From an uncultured Ruminococcus sp. (lineage in GTDB: Bacteria; Bacillota; Clostridia; Lachnospirales; Lachnospiraceae): a DNA stretch of 29,791 bases. The notes below the pieces were generated by a model. The model ran no database searches. It was given only the letters and a program-made list of their open reading frames with translations, and was not told where the DNA came from. Position numbers and translations under genes: made by a program. Positions 16,259 to 25,203 of this stretch are shown in pieces; the first letter of the stretch is position 1, and each line of letters begins with the position of its first letter. Location: positions 1-29,791 of the forward strand of contig UQVC01000030.1 in assembly GCA_900544395.1 (NCBI GenBank). Direction: 5' to 3'.

Positions 16259-17275
16259 CTATCTCAACCACCTATAATCTTCATCTGATATTCCATGTGC
16301 CAGGTCTCTGTAATATGGATCGGAAAGGATCTGCCGGATCCCCTGGATCGCGCTCAACCTGGAATTTGCTGTTTTGTGCACAAAAAGCCCGGTCTGTGCT
16401 TCCAGATATGCATCCAGACCGGACAACTCTGCCAGACCGCCTGTCAGACAGATCCCGCGCTTTTGAACCTGCCTGTATACATCCGGAGGGATCCTCTTCT
16501 GTATTCTCTCCACTTCTGCGATAGTCTGGAACAAGACTTTTTTTAGAGCTCTTCGAATCAGTGAACCGGAAACAGATGTCTTCCCCGCCAGCCCTGTCAC
16601 AAGATCACGTCCTGCGACAGACAGAGGGCGTTCTTTTCTTTTCCCTACGATTCCAAACTGCATCCGCAGCTGTCCGGCAGTTGGCCGCCCAATGAGAAAT
16701 TCGCAGTGACTGCGGACTGCTTCGATCACCGCATCGTCCAGGCAGCGTCCACCCACAGGAAGAAGGCGACTCACCAGAACCTTTCCTTTCGAGATCACGG
16801 ACAATTCTGTAGTCTCTCCGCCAAAATTGGCGACCAGAATTCCTCTTTCCTGATGCACATCCACACCCATGCCCACTGCGTCTGCAAGTCCACGCTCTAC
16901 CACCCGGACTGTTTTGACTCTTGCCATGGAATGACAGACCAGATCGTAAAACGCTTTTTTATCCACCGCTGTCACATCTGTAGGAATAGCCAGCAGATAC
17001 TCTGTATGGAAAGATGTCTTCCCCGGCAGCAGTTCACACAGAAGAAACTGCATCTCCCGAAATTGTGCGATCACACCACCCCGCATCGGAAACACCACCC
17101 GGATACCGGCCGGTGCACGTTCCTCCATCAAATACGCGCGGCTTCCAACTGCAAGCACTTCCGTTTCATGCTGCATGGCGATCACATTTTTGACGCTTCG
17201 GATCCGGTCTTTTCTTTTGTCATATATTTTAATCTCATATGTGCCCAGATCCAGACCATATACCTTTCGAAACAT
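16259..17275 (-). CDS. Divergent MreB-like actin
   Basis: MreB forms membrane-bound filaments that guide wall elongation. The actin fold signatures are recognisable: GLDLGTYEIKIY (phosphate-1), IPTDVTAVDKKAF, LPVGG, and CLTGGLAELSGLDAYL (adenosine). However, the phosphate-2 loop, normally DIGGGT, reads NFGGET (residues 150-155). The EEP motif before it reads ERG, and the conserved acidic residue after VGG is arginine. I start at the ATG at 17275 because AAGGGG abuts the earlier ATG at 17284 but is nine bases from this one, giving 338 residues, normal for MreB. Position radC-here-mreC matches mreB of B. subtilis. It is the elongasome actin by position, but nucleotide hydrolysis may be altered. 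A canonical MreB may exist elsewhere in the genome. Confidence 0.88.
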   Translation of the reverse strand: MFRKVYGLDLGTYEIKIYDKRKDRIRSVKNVIAMQHETEVLAVGSRAYLMEERAPAGIRVVFPMRGGVIAQFREMQFLLCELLPGKTSFHTEYLLAIPTDVTAVDKKAFYDLVCHSMARVKTVRVVERGLADAVGMGVDVHQERGILVANFGGETTELSVISKGKVLVSRLLPVGGRCLDDAVIEAVRSHCEFLIGRPTAGQLRMQFGIVGKRKERPLSVAGRDLVTGLAGKTSVSGSLIRRALKKVLFQTIAEVERIQKRIPPDVYRQVQKRGICLTGGLAELSGLDAYLEAQTGLFVHKTANSRLSAIQGIRQILSDPYYRDLAHGISDEDYRWLR

Positions 17276-17295
17276 AGTTGTCATCCCCTTATCTC

Positions 17296-17994
17296 TTATC
17301 GGATCAGCCCCTTTTCTCTGAGGCTGACATAACAGTTATCCCCGATCACAATATGATCTAACAGCTCTACCCCGATCAGAAGGCCTGCCTCCTGGATCCG
17401 TCTGGTGATCAGCACATCTTCTTTGCTCGGTGTAGGATCCCCGCTGGGATGATTGTGTAAAAGCACAATGGACACTGCATTCTTCTGCAGTGCCTCCACA
17501 AATAACTCTCTTGGAGAGATCACGGCTGCATTCACGGTTCCTTTCGAAATATCTGTCTCTCCGATCAGCCGGGATTTTGTATTTAAAAGCAACAGCTTCA
17601 TCTGTTCCTGATTGGCATGCCTCAAATCTTCCATATAGTATCTGGCGATGGATGCCGGATTGGAAAAATTCAATCCTTCCTGTGCCGTTGCCTTTGCAAG
17701 ACGCCGGCTAAGCTCTGAAAGACATAAGATCTGGATCGCTTTCACTTTTCCGATCCCTTTGATCTGTCTCAGCTGCTCGTATGTCCACTGATGAAGATTC
17801 AGCACTCCCTTCTGTGAAAACACAGGATGCAGGATCTTCTCTGCCAGCTGCAGCGCATTCTCTCCTCTGGTACCAGTGCGCAATAAAACCGCAAGCAGCT
17901 CACAGTCTGTCAGATTGCTCGCTCCAAACTGTTCACATCGTTCGTAAGGACGCTCCTCACATGCCATTTCTCGCATCAAATTCGTTTTTTCCAT
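17296..17994 (-). CDS. radC: RadC-family JAB/MPN protein
   Basis: RadC proteins are JAMM-fold metalloprotease-like proteins once linked to DNA repair; the true role is unsettled. A helix-hairpin-helix-like N-terminal region (EQLRQIKGIGKVKAIQIL) is followed by the JAMM domain with complete metal ligands in HNHPSGDPTPSKED. I favour the ATG at 17994 (MEKTNLMREMA), giving 232 residues. The upstream GTG at 18018 lies only about seven bases from the predicted transcription start. No good ribosome binding site is visible for either. It is the first gene of the elongasome operon, 20 bases before the mreB-like start, as in B. subtilis. Confidence 0.92.
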   Translation of the reverse strand: MEKTNLMREMACEERPYERCEQFGASNLTDCELLAVLLRTGTRGENALQLAEKILHPVFSQKGVLNLHQWTYEQLRQIKGIGKVKAIQILCLSELSRRLAKATAQEGLNFSNPASIARYYMEDLRHANQEQMKLLLLNTKSRLIGETDISKGTVNAAVISPRELFVEALQKNAVSIVLLHNHPSGDPTPSKEDVLITRRIQEAGLLIGVELLDHIVIGDNCYVSLREKGLIR

Positions 17995-18031
17995 ATCATA
18001 ACATTTAAATGACAACACAATACAGTGATTT

Positions 18032-18060
18032 ATTTTAGCACAATTTAAAAATCATGTATA
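18032..18060 (-). promoter_or_regulatory. Candidate promoter of the radC-mre-min operon
   Basis: TATACA (18055-18060), a 17-base spacer and TAAAAT (18032-18037) precede radC. The spacer ends in TGC, giving an extended -10 form. It sits in the 96-base gap after the COG2509 flavoprotein gene, which otherwise holds only a weak AGGG/CCCT hairpin that I do not call a terminator. Confidence 0.5.
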
Positions 18061-18090
18061 GGGCTGACCCCTTAAATTTTTATGAAGATT

Positions 18091-19689
18091 CTATGACCTT
18101 TTCTCATTGTATTTCTGGATCACAGCTTCTGCCACTTTCATTCCATCCATGGCAGCCGAGGTGATCCCACCTGCAAATCCGGCTCCTTCTCCACAAGGAT
18201 AAAATCCCTGGATCTCGCTTTCTAATTTCTCGTTTCTTGGTATTTTTACCGGTGAGGACGTACGGCTCTCCACTCCGGAAAGAATCGTATCTCCATCTGC
18301 AAACCCCTGGATCTTCTGATCAAACTTCCGAATTCCTTCTTCAATGGATTCCGCCAGTATTTCCGGGAAAATCCCCCGGACATCCCCAAATGTAAACTCC
18401 CCTTTCATCTGAGGCTGCACGGCTCCAAAGTCCGTACTCATCTGATCCTTGCAAAAATCTTCATACCGCTGGATCGGGATTTTTCCGCCTCCTGCCTGAA
18501 ATGCCCGTTCTTCCAGTTTCCGCTGAAACTGCATTCCCGCCAGAGGATGGGTACTTTCAAAATCATCCGGCGTAACCGTTACAATAATCGCGCTGTTTGC
18601 ATTTTCTCCTGCACGGTCATGATAACTCATTCCGTTGACTGCAAGGCGTCCCTCCTCCGAAGAGGCATTGACCACATACCCGCCCGGACACATACAAAAA
18701 GAATAGACTCCCCGGTTGTTTTCCAGCTTCGCAGTCACTTTATAGGGCGCTGCAGAAAGTTTGAGATGTTTTTCGCAGCCATATTGGGAGACATTGATCA
18801 TCTTCTGTGGGTGTTCTGCACGGACTCCCACTGCAAAAGATTTTGCTTCCATTGGGATTCCCTTCTCATAGAGCATTTCGAAGGTATCTCTTGCACTGTG
18901 TCCTACTGCAAAAATCAGGGTATCGGTTTCCATGATTTCCGATTCGTTCACACGCACTCCGGTTACTGCCTTATGTTCCTTGTCAACAAACACCTCATTT
19001 ACCTGGCTGTGAAAGCGAACTTCTCCTCCTGTCTCGCAGATGGCAAGTCTCATGTTTCTAACAACAGAAATCAAAATATCCGTTCCGATATGCGGCTTCT
19101 GTTCGTATAAAATCTCTTTTGGCGCTCCGAATTTCACAAAGGTTTCCAATACAAATCGATTTCTGCCTTTTGTGTCTTTTACAAGGGTATTGAGCTTCCC
19201 ATCCGAAAAGGTTCCGGCTCCGCCTTCTCCAAACTGTACGTTGGAAGCGGGATTTAAAACTCCGGTTCTCCAGAATGTTTCTACATCTTTCTGACGTTCT
19301 TCCACACAGGCTCCACGCTCCAGAAGGATCGGCCTGCATCCGGCGCTGGCAAGAAGCCAGGTGCAAAACAATCCTGCCGGCCCGCTTCCTACTACAATGG
19401 GACGCTTTTTAGGTATTTCTTTTTCCAGACATGGGATCTGGTAAGAAATTTCCTGTACTTTTTGTACATTCTTGAGTCGTTTTTTCAAAACTTCCGCTTC
19501 TTTTTTTACTGTTGCATCTACACTGTATACAAAATAAAGTTCCGGCTTTTTTCTGGCATCCACAGACTGCCTGCGGACTTCAAACCCCTGCAGTTCTTCT
19601 GGGCGGATCCGCAATTCCCGGATCAATTTTTTCTTTAACTGCTCTTCGCTGTGGTCTATGTGTAATTTTAACTGACTAATTCGTAACAT
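18091..19689 (-). CDS. FAD-dependent dehydrogenase-like flavoprotein (COG2509 type)
   Basis: This is a probable FAD/NAD(P)-binding oxidoreductase of unknown substrate. A small N-terminal domain of about 95 residues is rich in charged residues and precedes the dinucleotide-binding GSGPAG (101-106). Next come FGEGGAGTFSDGKLNT, typical of this family, and a C-terminal FAD contact in FYPCGEGAGFAGGITSAAMDG. At 532 residues the length fits. The start overlaps the upstream flavoprotein gene by 14 bases, with GAGAGG at good spacing. I see no membrane segment or signal peptide. It is the last gene of the mutS operon. The physiological reaction is not known to me. Confidence 0.85.
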   Translation of the reverse strand: MLRISQLKLHIDHSEEQLKKKLIRELRIRPEELQGFEVRRQSVDARKKPELYFVYSVDATVKKEAEVLKKRLKNVQKVQEISYQIPCLEKEIPKKRPIVVGSGPAGLFCTWLLASAGCRPILLERGACVEERQKDVETFWRTGVLNPASNVQFGEGGAGTFSDGKLNTLVKDTKGRNRFVLETFVKFGAPKEILYEQKPHIGTDILISVVRNMRLAICETGGEVRFHSQVNEVFVDKEHKAVTGVRVNESEIMETDTLIFAVGHSARDTFEMLYEKGIPMEAKSFAVGVRAEHPQKMINVSQYGCEKHLKLSAAPYKVTAKLENNRGVYSFCMCPGGYVVNASSEEGRLAVNGMSYHDRAGENANSAIIVTVTPDDFESTHPLAGMQFQRKLEERAFQAGGGKIPIQRYEDFCKDQMSTDFGAVQPQMKGEFTFGDVRGIFPEILAESIEEGIRKFDQKIQGFADGDTILSGVESRTSSPVKIPRNEKLESEIQGFYPCGEGAGFAGGITSAAMDGMKVAEAVIQKYNEKRS

Positions 19690-20902
19690 CTGCTGCCTCT
19701 CTTCCTGCGACCCATCCGCTGGACCATGCCCACTGCAGGTTATATCCTCCGCAGATCCCGTCTACATCCAGAATTTCTCCTGCAAAATAGACTCCCGGCA
19801 CATAACATGATTCCAACGTTTCTTCCCGGACTTCTTCTGTTGCAACTCCCCCGCAGCAGATCTGAGCCTGCTCAAAGGAATTGGTTGCTTCTACATCCAC
19901 TTCAAATTTCTGGATCAGCCTGGCCAGACGCTTCATATCCTCTTTAGAATATGCGCCAATCTGCTTTTCCTTTGGGATCCGACTGGATTTCACCCAAAAT
20001 GTGATCAACTTTTTGTGGAACAGACCTGTCAGAAATTCTTCGGCTGTTTTTTTCGGACGGATCTGCGCCCGTTTCATCAAAAATTCCAGAAATTCTGTTT
20101 CCGTCATCTGTGGCATAAAATTTAACACGGCTTTGACTTCCCGTTTTTGATAAAGTCCTTCTGCTGCAAAACGGCTGACCTGAAACACCGGAATGCCGGA
20201 AATCCCATATTGGGTCAGCTGGATTTCTCCGATATCCTGACAGACATTCTTTCCATCCACAAACAGGGAAACACTGCCCTGGATCCGCACACCGGCAATC
20301 CCAGGAAAAAACTTGCCTCTGCATCTGAGCTGAACCAGCGCCGGAAGCACCGGGACGATCCGATGCCCCAGCTTTTTTGCCAGAGTATACCCGGAACCAT
20401 CCGAGCCGGTGACAGGGGCAGCTTTTGATCCTGCTGCCAGAATCACCCGGTCTGCCGATACCATCTCACCGCCGGTACGGATCATGATCCGTTTCTTCTT
20501 TGGAAGAATCTCCAACACTTCTGTCTCTGTGCGCACTTCGATGCCAAGACGATCCATTTCCATGCGAAGAGCGTCCAGCACTGCACTGGCCTGATCCGAA
20601 TTCGGATACAGATATCCATTTCTGTTTTTAGGATACACCCCAATGGTCTGAAAAAATGCCACTGTCTGTTTCTCATCAAATTGCCGGATGATCTTCCACG
20701 GAAACTGCGGATTTTCACTGCGGTAACAATCGGGTGTCTGAACCAGATTGGTAAAATTGCATCTTCCGTTTCCTGTGGAGAGGATCTTTTTTCCCACTCT
20801 GTCTTTGTGCTCCAGCACAAGCACCTGCGCGCCATGTTCTGCTGCGGATATTGCCGCCATCATTCCGGCAGCCCCGCCGCCGATCACAACAACCTTTCTC
20901 AT
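19676..20902 (-). CDS. HI0933/YhiN-family flavoprotein (BaiN-like)
   Basis: This is a cytoplasmic FAD-binding protein of the family that also includes BaiN, a protein proposed to act in bile-acid 7-dehydroxylation. The N-terminal GGGAAG (residues 8-13) binds FAD. GKKILSTGNGRCNFTN is the family hallmark. The C-terminal GEILDVDGICGGYNLQWAW contacts the flavin. I use the ATG at 20902 because AAAGGAGAG lies correctly ahead; the track start eight codons earlier would overlap the upstream gene. This gives 408 residues. Members occur in almost all Firmicutes, so a bile-acid role must not be assumed. It is followed, with overlap, by a second unrelated flavoprotein. Confidence 0.88.
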   Translation of the reverse strand: MRKVVVIGGGAAGMMAAISAAEHGAQVLVLEHKDRVGKKILSTGNGRCNFTNLVQTPDCYRSENPQFPWKIIRQFDEKQTVAFFQTIGVYPKNRNGYLYPNSDQASAVLDALRMEMDRLGIEVRTETEVLEILPKKKRIMIRTGGEMVSADRVILAAGSKAAPVTGSDGSGYTLAKKLGHRIVPVLPALVQLRCRGKFFPGIAGVRIQGSVSLFVDGKNVCQDIGEIQLTQYGISGIPVFQVSRFAAEGLYQKREVKAVLNFMPQMTETEFLEFLMKRAQIRPKKTAEEFLTGLFHKKLITFWVKSSRIPKEKQIGAYSKEDMKRLARLIQKFEVDVEATNSFEQAQICCGGVATEEVREETLESCYVPGVYFAGEILDVDGICGGYNLQWAWSSGWVAGREAADVTN

Positions 20903-20918
20903 GGTCTCTCCTTTTATC

Positions 20919-22223
20919 CTACACATTCAATCTTTCAACATCGATCACTCCTGCGTCGATCATACTCTGCAAAGATTTTAAAATTCCAAGTTTCGCATGG
21001 GGCCAGGTCAGTCCACCCTGGAAATAAACAGCATACGGTGGTTTGATGGGACCATCTGCACTCAATTCAATCGAGGAGCCCTGCACAAATGCGCCTGCTG
21101 CCATGATCACATCACTATCATATCCCGGCATTGCCCATGGTTCCGGGCTGACATAACTGTCCACAGGAGCTGCGGCCTGGATTCCTTTACAAAAGGCAAT
21201 GACTCCCTTGGCGCTGCCAAGTTCCACGGCCTGGATAATATCATGCCGGGACTCTGTTCCGTTTGGGATCACTCCAAATCCCAGCTTTTCATAAATATTT
21301 GCTGCAAATACCGCTCCTTTTACCGCGCTGTTGACCACTGTCGGAGCCAGGAAAAATCCCTGATAAAAGGACTGCATCACCCCAAGGGATGCCCCCACTT
21401 CTTTTCCCAGTCCCGGAGACGTCAGACGGTATCCGCAATTTTCAATAAGATCCTCTCTTCCGGCAATATAGCCTCCGATCGGTGCCAGTCCGCCTCCCGG
21501 ATTTTTGATCAGAGAGCCGACGATCATATCTGCCCCTACATCACTTGGTTCAATCGTTTCCACAAATTCTCCATAGCAGTTATCCACCATACAGATCACA
21601 TCCGGCTTGATGTCTTTGATAAAAGCGATCAGTTCTCCGATTTTCTCTACCGAATAACTTGGTCTCGTCTGATATCCTTTGGAACGCTGAATGGTCACCA
21701 GTTTCGTACGTTCATTGATGGCTTCTTTGATGGCCGGATAATCAAAATATCCATCCTCCAGAAGTTCTACCTGACGATAGGTAATCCCATATTCCGCAAG
21801 AGATCCTTTGGAAGGGCGGATCCCGATCACCTCTTCCAGGGTGTCGTATGGTTTTCCAACCGGTGAGAGCAACTCATCCCCAGGCCTTAAATTGGCCGCA
21901 AGGGCAAGCGCCAGGGCATGTGTCCCACAGGTGATCTGTGGACGGACCAGAGCCGCTTCCGTATGAAACGTACTGGCATATACCTGCTCCAAGGTATCTC
22001 TTCCCATATCATTATACCCATATCCGCTGGCATAATTAAAACAACCTTCACTGACTTTATTTTCCTGCATGGCATGCAATACTTTCAACTGGTTGTATTC
22101 TGCCACTTCATCCATTTTGGCAAACCGTTCTTTTAATCCGGCTTCTATCTTCTGTCCAAACTCGAAGACTTCTTTTGAAATCCCCAGTTTTTCATACATC
22201 GTCTCTGTCCTGCACTCTTTCAT
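20919..22223 (-). CDS. YnbB/methionine gamma-lyase-like PLP enzyme
   Basis: This is a fold-type I PLP-dependent protein of the family annotated as methionine gamma-lyase-like or aluminium resistance protein. The PLP lysine is Lys240 in GSLIKNPGGG, preceded by VDNCYGEF, which supplies the aspartate that contacts the pyridine ring. CGTHALALAL at about 99-108 is the cofactor phosphate region. At 434 residues it is typical. The start overlaps the miaA stop by four bases, with AGAGGAAA upstream. In B. subtilis ynbB also lies near miaA and hfq; no hfq is present here. The substrate is unproved. Confidence 0.87.
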   Translation of the reverse strand: MKECRTETMYEKLGISKEVFEFGQKIEAGLKERFAKMDEVAEYNQLKVLHAMQENKVSEGCFNYASGYGYNDMGRDTLEQVYASTFHTEAALVRPQITCGTHALALALAANLRPGDELLSPVGKPYDTLEEVIGIRPSKGSLAEYGITYRQVELLEDGYFDYPAIKEAINERTKLVTIQRSKGYQTRPSYSVEKIGELIAFIKDIKPDVICMVDNCYGEFVETIEPSDVGADMIVGSLIKNPGGGLAPIGGYIAGREDLIENCGYRLTSPGLGKEVGASLGVMQSFYQGFFLAPTVVNSAVKGAVFAANIYEKLGFGVIPNGTESRHDIIQAVELGSAKGVIAFCKGIQAAAPVDSYVSPEPWAMPGYDSDVIMAAGAFVQGSSIELSADGPIKPPYAVYFQGGLTWPHAKLGILKSLQSMIDAGVIDVERLNV

Positions 22224-23188
22224 CTTGTTTCCTCTTCTTTCTGCGGAAAGATCCTGCGCTCTTTCAGTTCTTCCAGCATCCTTTCCAATATCTTTTCTTC
22301 TTTATATCCATACGCCTGTTTCTCGATACAGATCACATCCCGCTCCCGCTTAAACCAGGTAATCTGACGTTTTGCAAAATGTCTGGTATCTCTTTTGATA
22401 ATTTCTTTTGCCTCTTCCAGCGTGCATTCCCCGTCCAGACAGGCAAAAATCTCTTTGTATCCCAGTCCCTGCATGGACACCATATCTCTTGTATATCCTC
22501 TGTTTTTTAATGCTCTGACTTCTTCCACAAGTCCCGCTTCAAACATCAGGTCTACTCTTCTGTTGATCCGGTCGTAAAGATGGGACCGCTCATCATTCAG
22601 CACAAAATATGCGGAATTGTAAGCGGATTCTTTTTTGCGTTCCTCTTCGTTGTGTTCGGAAATTTTCTGTCCGGTCTGATGATAAAATTCCAGGGCACGG
22701 ATCACACGTTTTACATTGTTGGCATGGATTTCCAAAGCTGCCTTTTCATCCACCTGGGCCAGCATAGCATGCAGCGTTTCTGCACCTTCTTTCTTTGCCA
22801 GCTCTTCCAGTTCTTTTCGATAGGAACGATCTTCTTCATTCTCTCCAAAAGCAATGTCATACAACAATGCCTGAATATAAAATCCGGTCCCGCCTACTAC
22901 AATGGGAATCCTGCCTCTTTCATAAATCCCCTCCATGGCTTCTTTGGCCATCTGCTGAAACCGTACCACATGAAAGGCTTCCTCCGGTTCCAGTACATCG
23001 ATCAGATGATGGGGCACTCCCTGCATCTCTTCCGGCCGGATCTTGGCAGATCCAATGTCCATATGGCGATAGACCTGCATGGAATCTGCGGAAATAATCT
23101 CTCCGCCGATGGCTTTAGCCAGTCCGATGGATGCCGCCGTCTTCCCAACGGCAGTCGGTCCGGTCAATATAATCAATGGTTTCTTCAT
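22220..23188 (-). CDS. miaA: tRNA dimethylallyltransferase
   Basis: MiaA adds a dimethylallyl group to the N6 of adenosine 37 in tRNAs reading UNN codons, the first step to ms2i6A. The P-loop GPTAVGKT is at residues 10-17. It is followed by ISADSMQVYRHMDIGSAK and the DVLEPEEAF and VGGTGFYIQALLYD motifs of the family. The C-terminal QGLGYKEI and KRQITWFKRE also match. At 322 residues the length is normal. The ATG follows the mutL stop with no gap. The second enzyme of the same modification, MiaB, is encoded about 5 kb upstream in the same direction. Confidence 0.96.
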   Translation of the reverse strand: MKKPLIILTGPTAVGKTAASIGLAKAIGGEIISADSMQVYRHMDIGSAKIRPEEMQGVPHHLIDVLEPEEAFHVVRFQQMAKEAMEGIYERGRIPIVVGGTGFYIQALLYDIAFGENEEDRSYRKELEELAKKEGAETLHAMLAQVDEKAALEIHANNVKRVIRALEFYHQTGQKISEHNEEERKKESAYNSAYFVLNDERSHLYDRINRRVDLMFEAGLVEEVRALKNRGYTRDMVSMQGLGYKEIFACLDGECTLEEAKEIIKRDTRHFAKRQITWFKRERDVICIEKQAYGYKEEKILERMLEELKERRIFPQKEEETR

Positions 23189-25183
23189 CTATACAATCCT
23201 CTTAAATTTCTTTTCCAGTTCCCGCTGTGTCATAGCGATGATCGTGGGGCGTCCGTGAGGACAATGATATGGATTCTCCAACAACAACAGCTCCCCGATC
23301 AGCGCATCGGCTTCCTGGGCAGAAAGCTTATTGTTCCCTTTCACGGCTGCCTTGCATGACATGGAAGCCACTTTCTCATCGATCCGTTCCGGTGTCATGG
23401 ACGTACTGATCCCATCTGCCAGATCATCCAGCATTTCCAACAAAAGTTCCTTTTTTGCAATTCCAAATAAATTGTCCGGAATGGCGCGAACTGCATATTC
23501 TTCTCCGCCAAATGGCTCGATTTCAAAACCGATGCGCGTAAATCGTTCCATATTTTCCTGCAATACCTGTGCTTCCTGCATAGACAGACTTAAAATAATC
23601 GGCGGGCTGATATATTGGGAAGTAAATTCTCTGGTTTTCATTCCCTTTAAGGTTCGTTCATACAACACCCGCTCATGGGCTGCGTGTTGATCGATGATAT
23701 ACAGGCTATTCTCAAATTCTACCAGCCAGTAAGTCTCAAACACCTGCCCGATCAGCTTATACTCTGCTTTCTCCTCCCGTTTCAGGAGATGCTCCTCAAA
23801 CAAATTTAGCTGCTCTGCCTGTTCTTCTGTTACAGGCTTCGTTTCATAGACCGGTGTTTCCCGGATCCATGTTGGCTGTTCTTCTGCCTGCTTTTGCGGC
23901 TGCTTCTCCACTTCCTTCGCACGGGCAAGTGCATCTTTGATCCGCTCCGCCTGAGCCTGCGGCCGAAAGATCTGTTCTTTCTTTGCGACTTCTGCCGAAG
24001 AATTGCGCTGATGATAGGAGAGAACTCTCTCCTTCATCTTCTTCATGAAATATGCTTCGTCATGAGTCTCTTCTTTTTCTTCTGGCTTTTTCTCCATTGG
24101 CTGCGGCGCTGTTTTGGGCTTTAATAAAAACGGACTTTCGCTCTTTGGTTGTGAAATTACTTTTGGCGCCGGCGCCTCCACCCGGGGAATGAGTTCCGGC
24201 TCCAGAAGGGTTCTGTGAACTCCTTCATACACAATATTATAGACATCCTGCTGCCTTTGAAACCGCATTTCCATTTTGGTAGGATGCACGTTCACATCGA
24301 TTTTTTCACCATCCACCTGAAAATGAATGACAACAAATGGGAATTTATGCTGCATCAGAAAATCTTTATAAGCGTCTTCAATGGCTTTGGAGAGCATTGC
24401 ATTTTTCACATAGCGTCCATTTACAAAATAAGTCTCAAAATTCCGGTTTCCTCTGGTGAGCGTCGGTTTTCCAAGATACCCTTTCATCACCAGCCCTTCC
24501 ATGGAGTAGTCCAGCTCGATCAGATTGGCCGCTGCCTCTCTCCCGTAAATGCTGTAGATGACATCCTTTAATTTTCCATTTCCGGACGTCCGCATTTTTG
24601 TCTGTCCGTTATTGATAAAAGTAAAGGACACTTCCGGATGGGAAAGTGCAAGACGCATGAGCAGATCCTGTACATGCCCGGCCTCTGTCATCGGTGTCTT
24701 TAAAAACTTCCGTCTGGCAGGCACATTATAAAACAACTGCCGCACAAGAAAAGTCGTCCCGTCCGGCGCTCCGATGTCCTCCAGGCTCTGCTCCACTCCG
24801 CCTTCGATCACATAGCGGGTTCCAAAGGTATCCTCCTTCGTCTTGGTGATCAGCTCCGTCCTTGTCACCGCAGAGATACTGGAAAGTGCCTCTCCCCGAA
24901 ATCCGAGTGATGCAATGTGTGCCAGATCTTCCACTTTGCGGATCTTGCTCGTGGAATGGCGCAAAAACGCATTGCGGATATCTTCCCGCTCAATCCCGTT
25001 TCCATTATCCGTCACACGGATCAGGGAAATCCCCCCGTCCTGGATCTCCACGGTCACAGAGGACGCCCTGGCGTCAATGGAATTCTCCACCAGCTCTTTG
25101 ACAATGGATGCCGGACGTTCGATCACTTCCCCTGCGGCGATCTTATCAATTGTAATCTGATCTAAAACTTGAATCTGCGGCAT
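23189..25183 (-). CDS. mutL: DNA mismatch repair protein MutL
   Basis: MutL couples MutS recognition to strand incision. The N-terminal GHKL ATPase has ENSIDA, DNGNGI and GFRGEAL. A variable linker rich in proline, lysine and glutamate covers about residues 335-460. The C-terminal endonuclease motif DQHA(x2)E(x4)E is complete (Asp498, His500, Glu504, Glu509), along with SCKAAVK and CPHGRP, so it should nick DNA itself, as expected in bacteria without MutH. QLNLF at 458-462, at the end of the linker, resembles a sliding-clamp binding motif. It has 664 residues. AAAGGAG precedes the ATG, 20 bases after mutS. Confidence 0.96.
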   Translation of the reverse strand: MPQIQVLDQITIDKIAAGEVIERPASIVKELVENSIDARASSVTVEIQDGGISLIRVTDNGNGIEREDIRNAFLRHSTSKIRKVEDLAHIASLGFRGEALSSISAVTRTELITKTKEDTFGTRYVIEGGVEQSLEDIGAPDGTTFLVRQLFYNVPARRKFLKTPMTEAGHVQDLLMRLALSHPEVSFTFINNGQTKMRTSGNGKLKDVIYSIYGREAAANLIELDYSMEGLVMKGYLGKPTLTRGNRNFETYFVNGRYVKNAMLSKAIEDAYKDFLMQHKFPFVVIHFQVDGEKIDVNVHPTKMEMRFQRQQDVYNIVYEGVHRTLLEPELIPRVEAPAPKVISQPKSESPFLLKPKTAPQPMEKKPEEKEETHDEAYFMKKMKERVLSYHQRNSSAEVAKKEQIFRPQAQAERIKDALARAKEVEKQPQKQAEEQPTWIRETPVYETKPVTEEQAEQLNLFEEHLLKREEKAEYKLIGQVFETYWLVEFENSLYIIDQHAAHERVLYERTLKGMKTREFTSQYISPPIILSLSMQEAQVLQENMERFTRIGFEIEPFGGEEYAVRAIPDNLFGIAKKELLLEMLDDLADGISTSMTPERIDEKVASMSCKAAVKGNNKLSAQEADALIGELLLLENPYHCPHGRPTIIAMTQRELEKKFKRIV

Positions 25184-25203
25184 CTGTCTTCTCCTTTACG
25201 TTT

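Noticed and set aside
18040..18085. Possible terminator after the COG2509 flavoprotein gene
   Set aside because: Only a four-base AGGG/CCCT stem is seen, without a proper T-run next to it.
19676..20902. Bile-acid metabolism role for the BaiN-like protein
   Set aside because: The HI0933 family is widespread in bacteria without bile-acid conversion, and no other bai genes are in the window.
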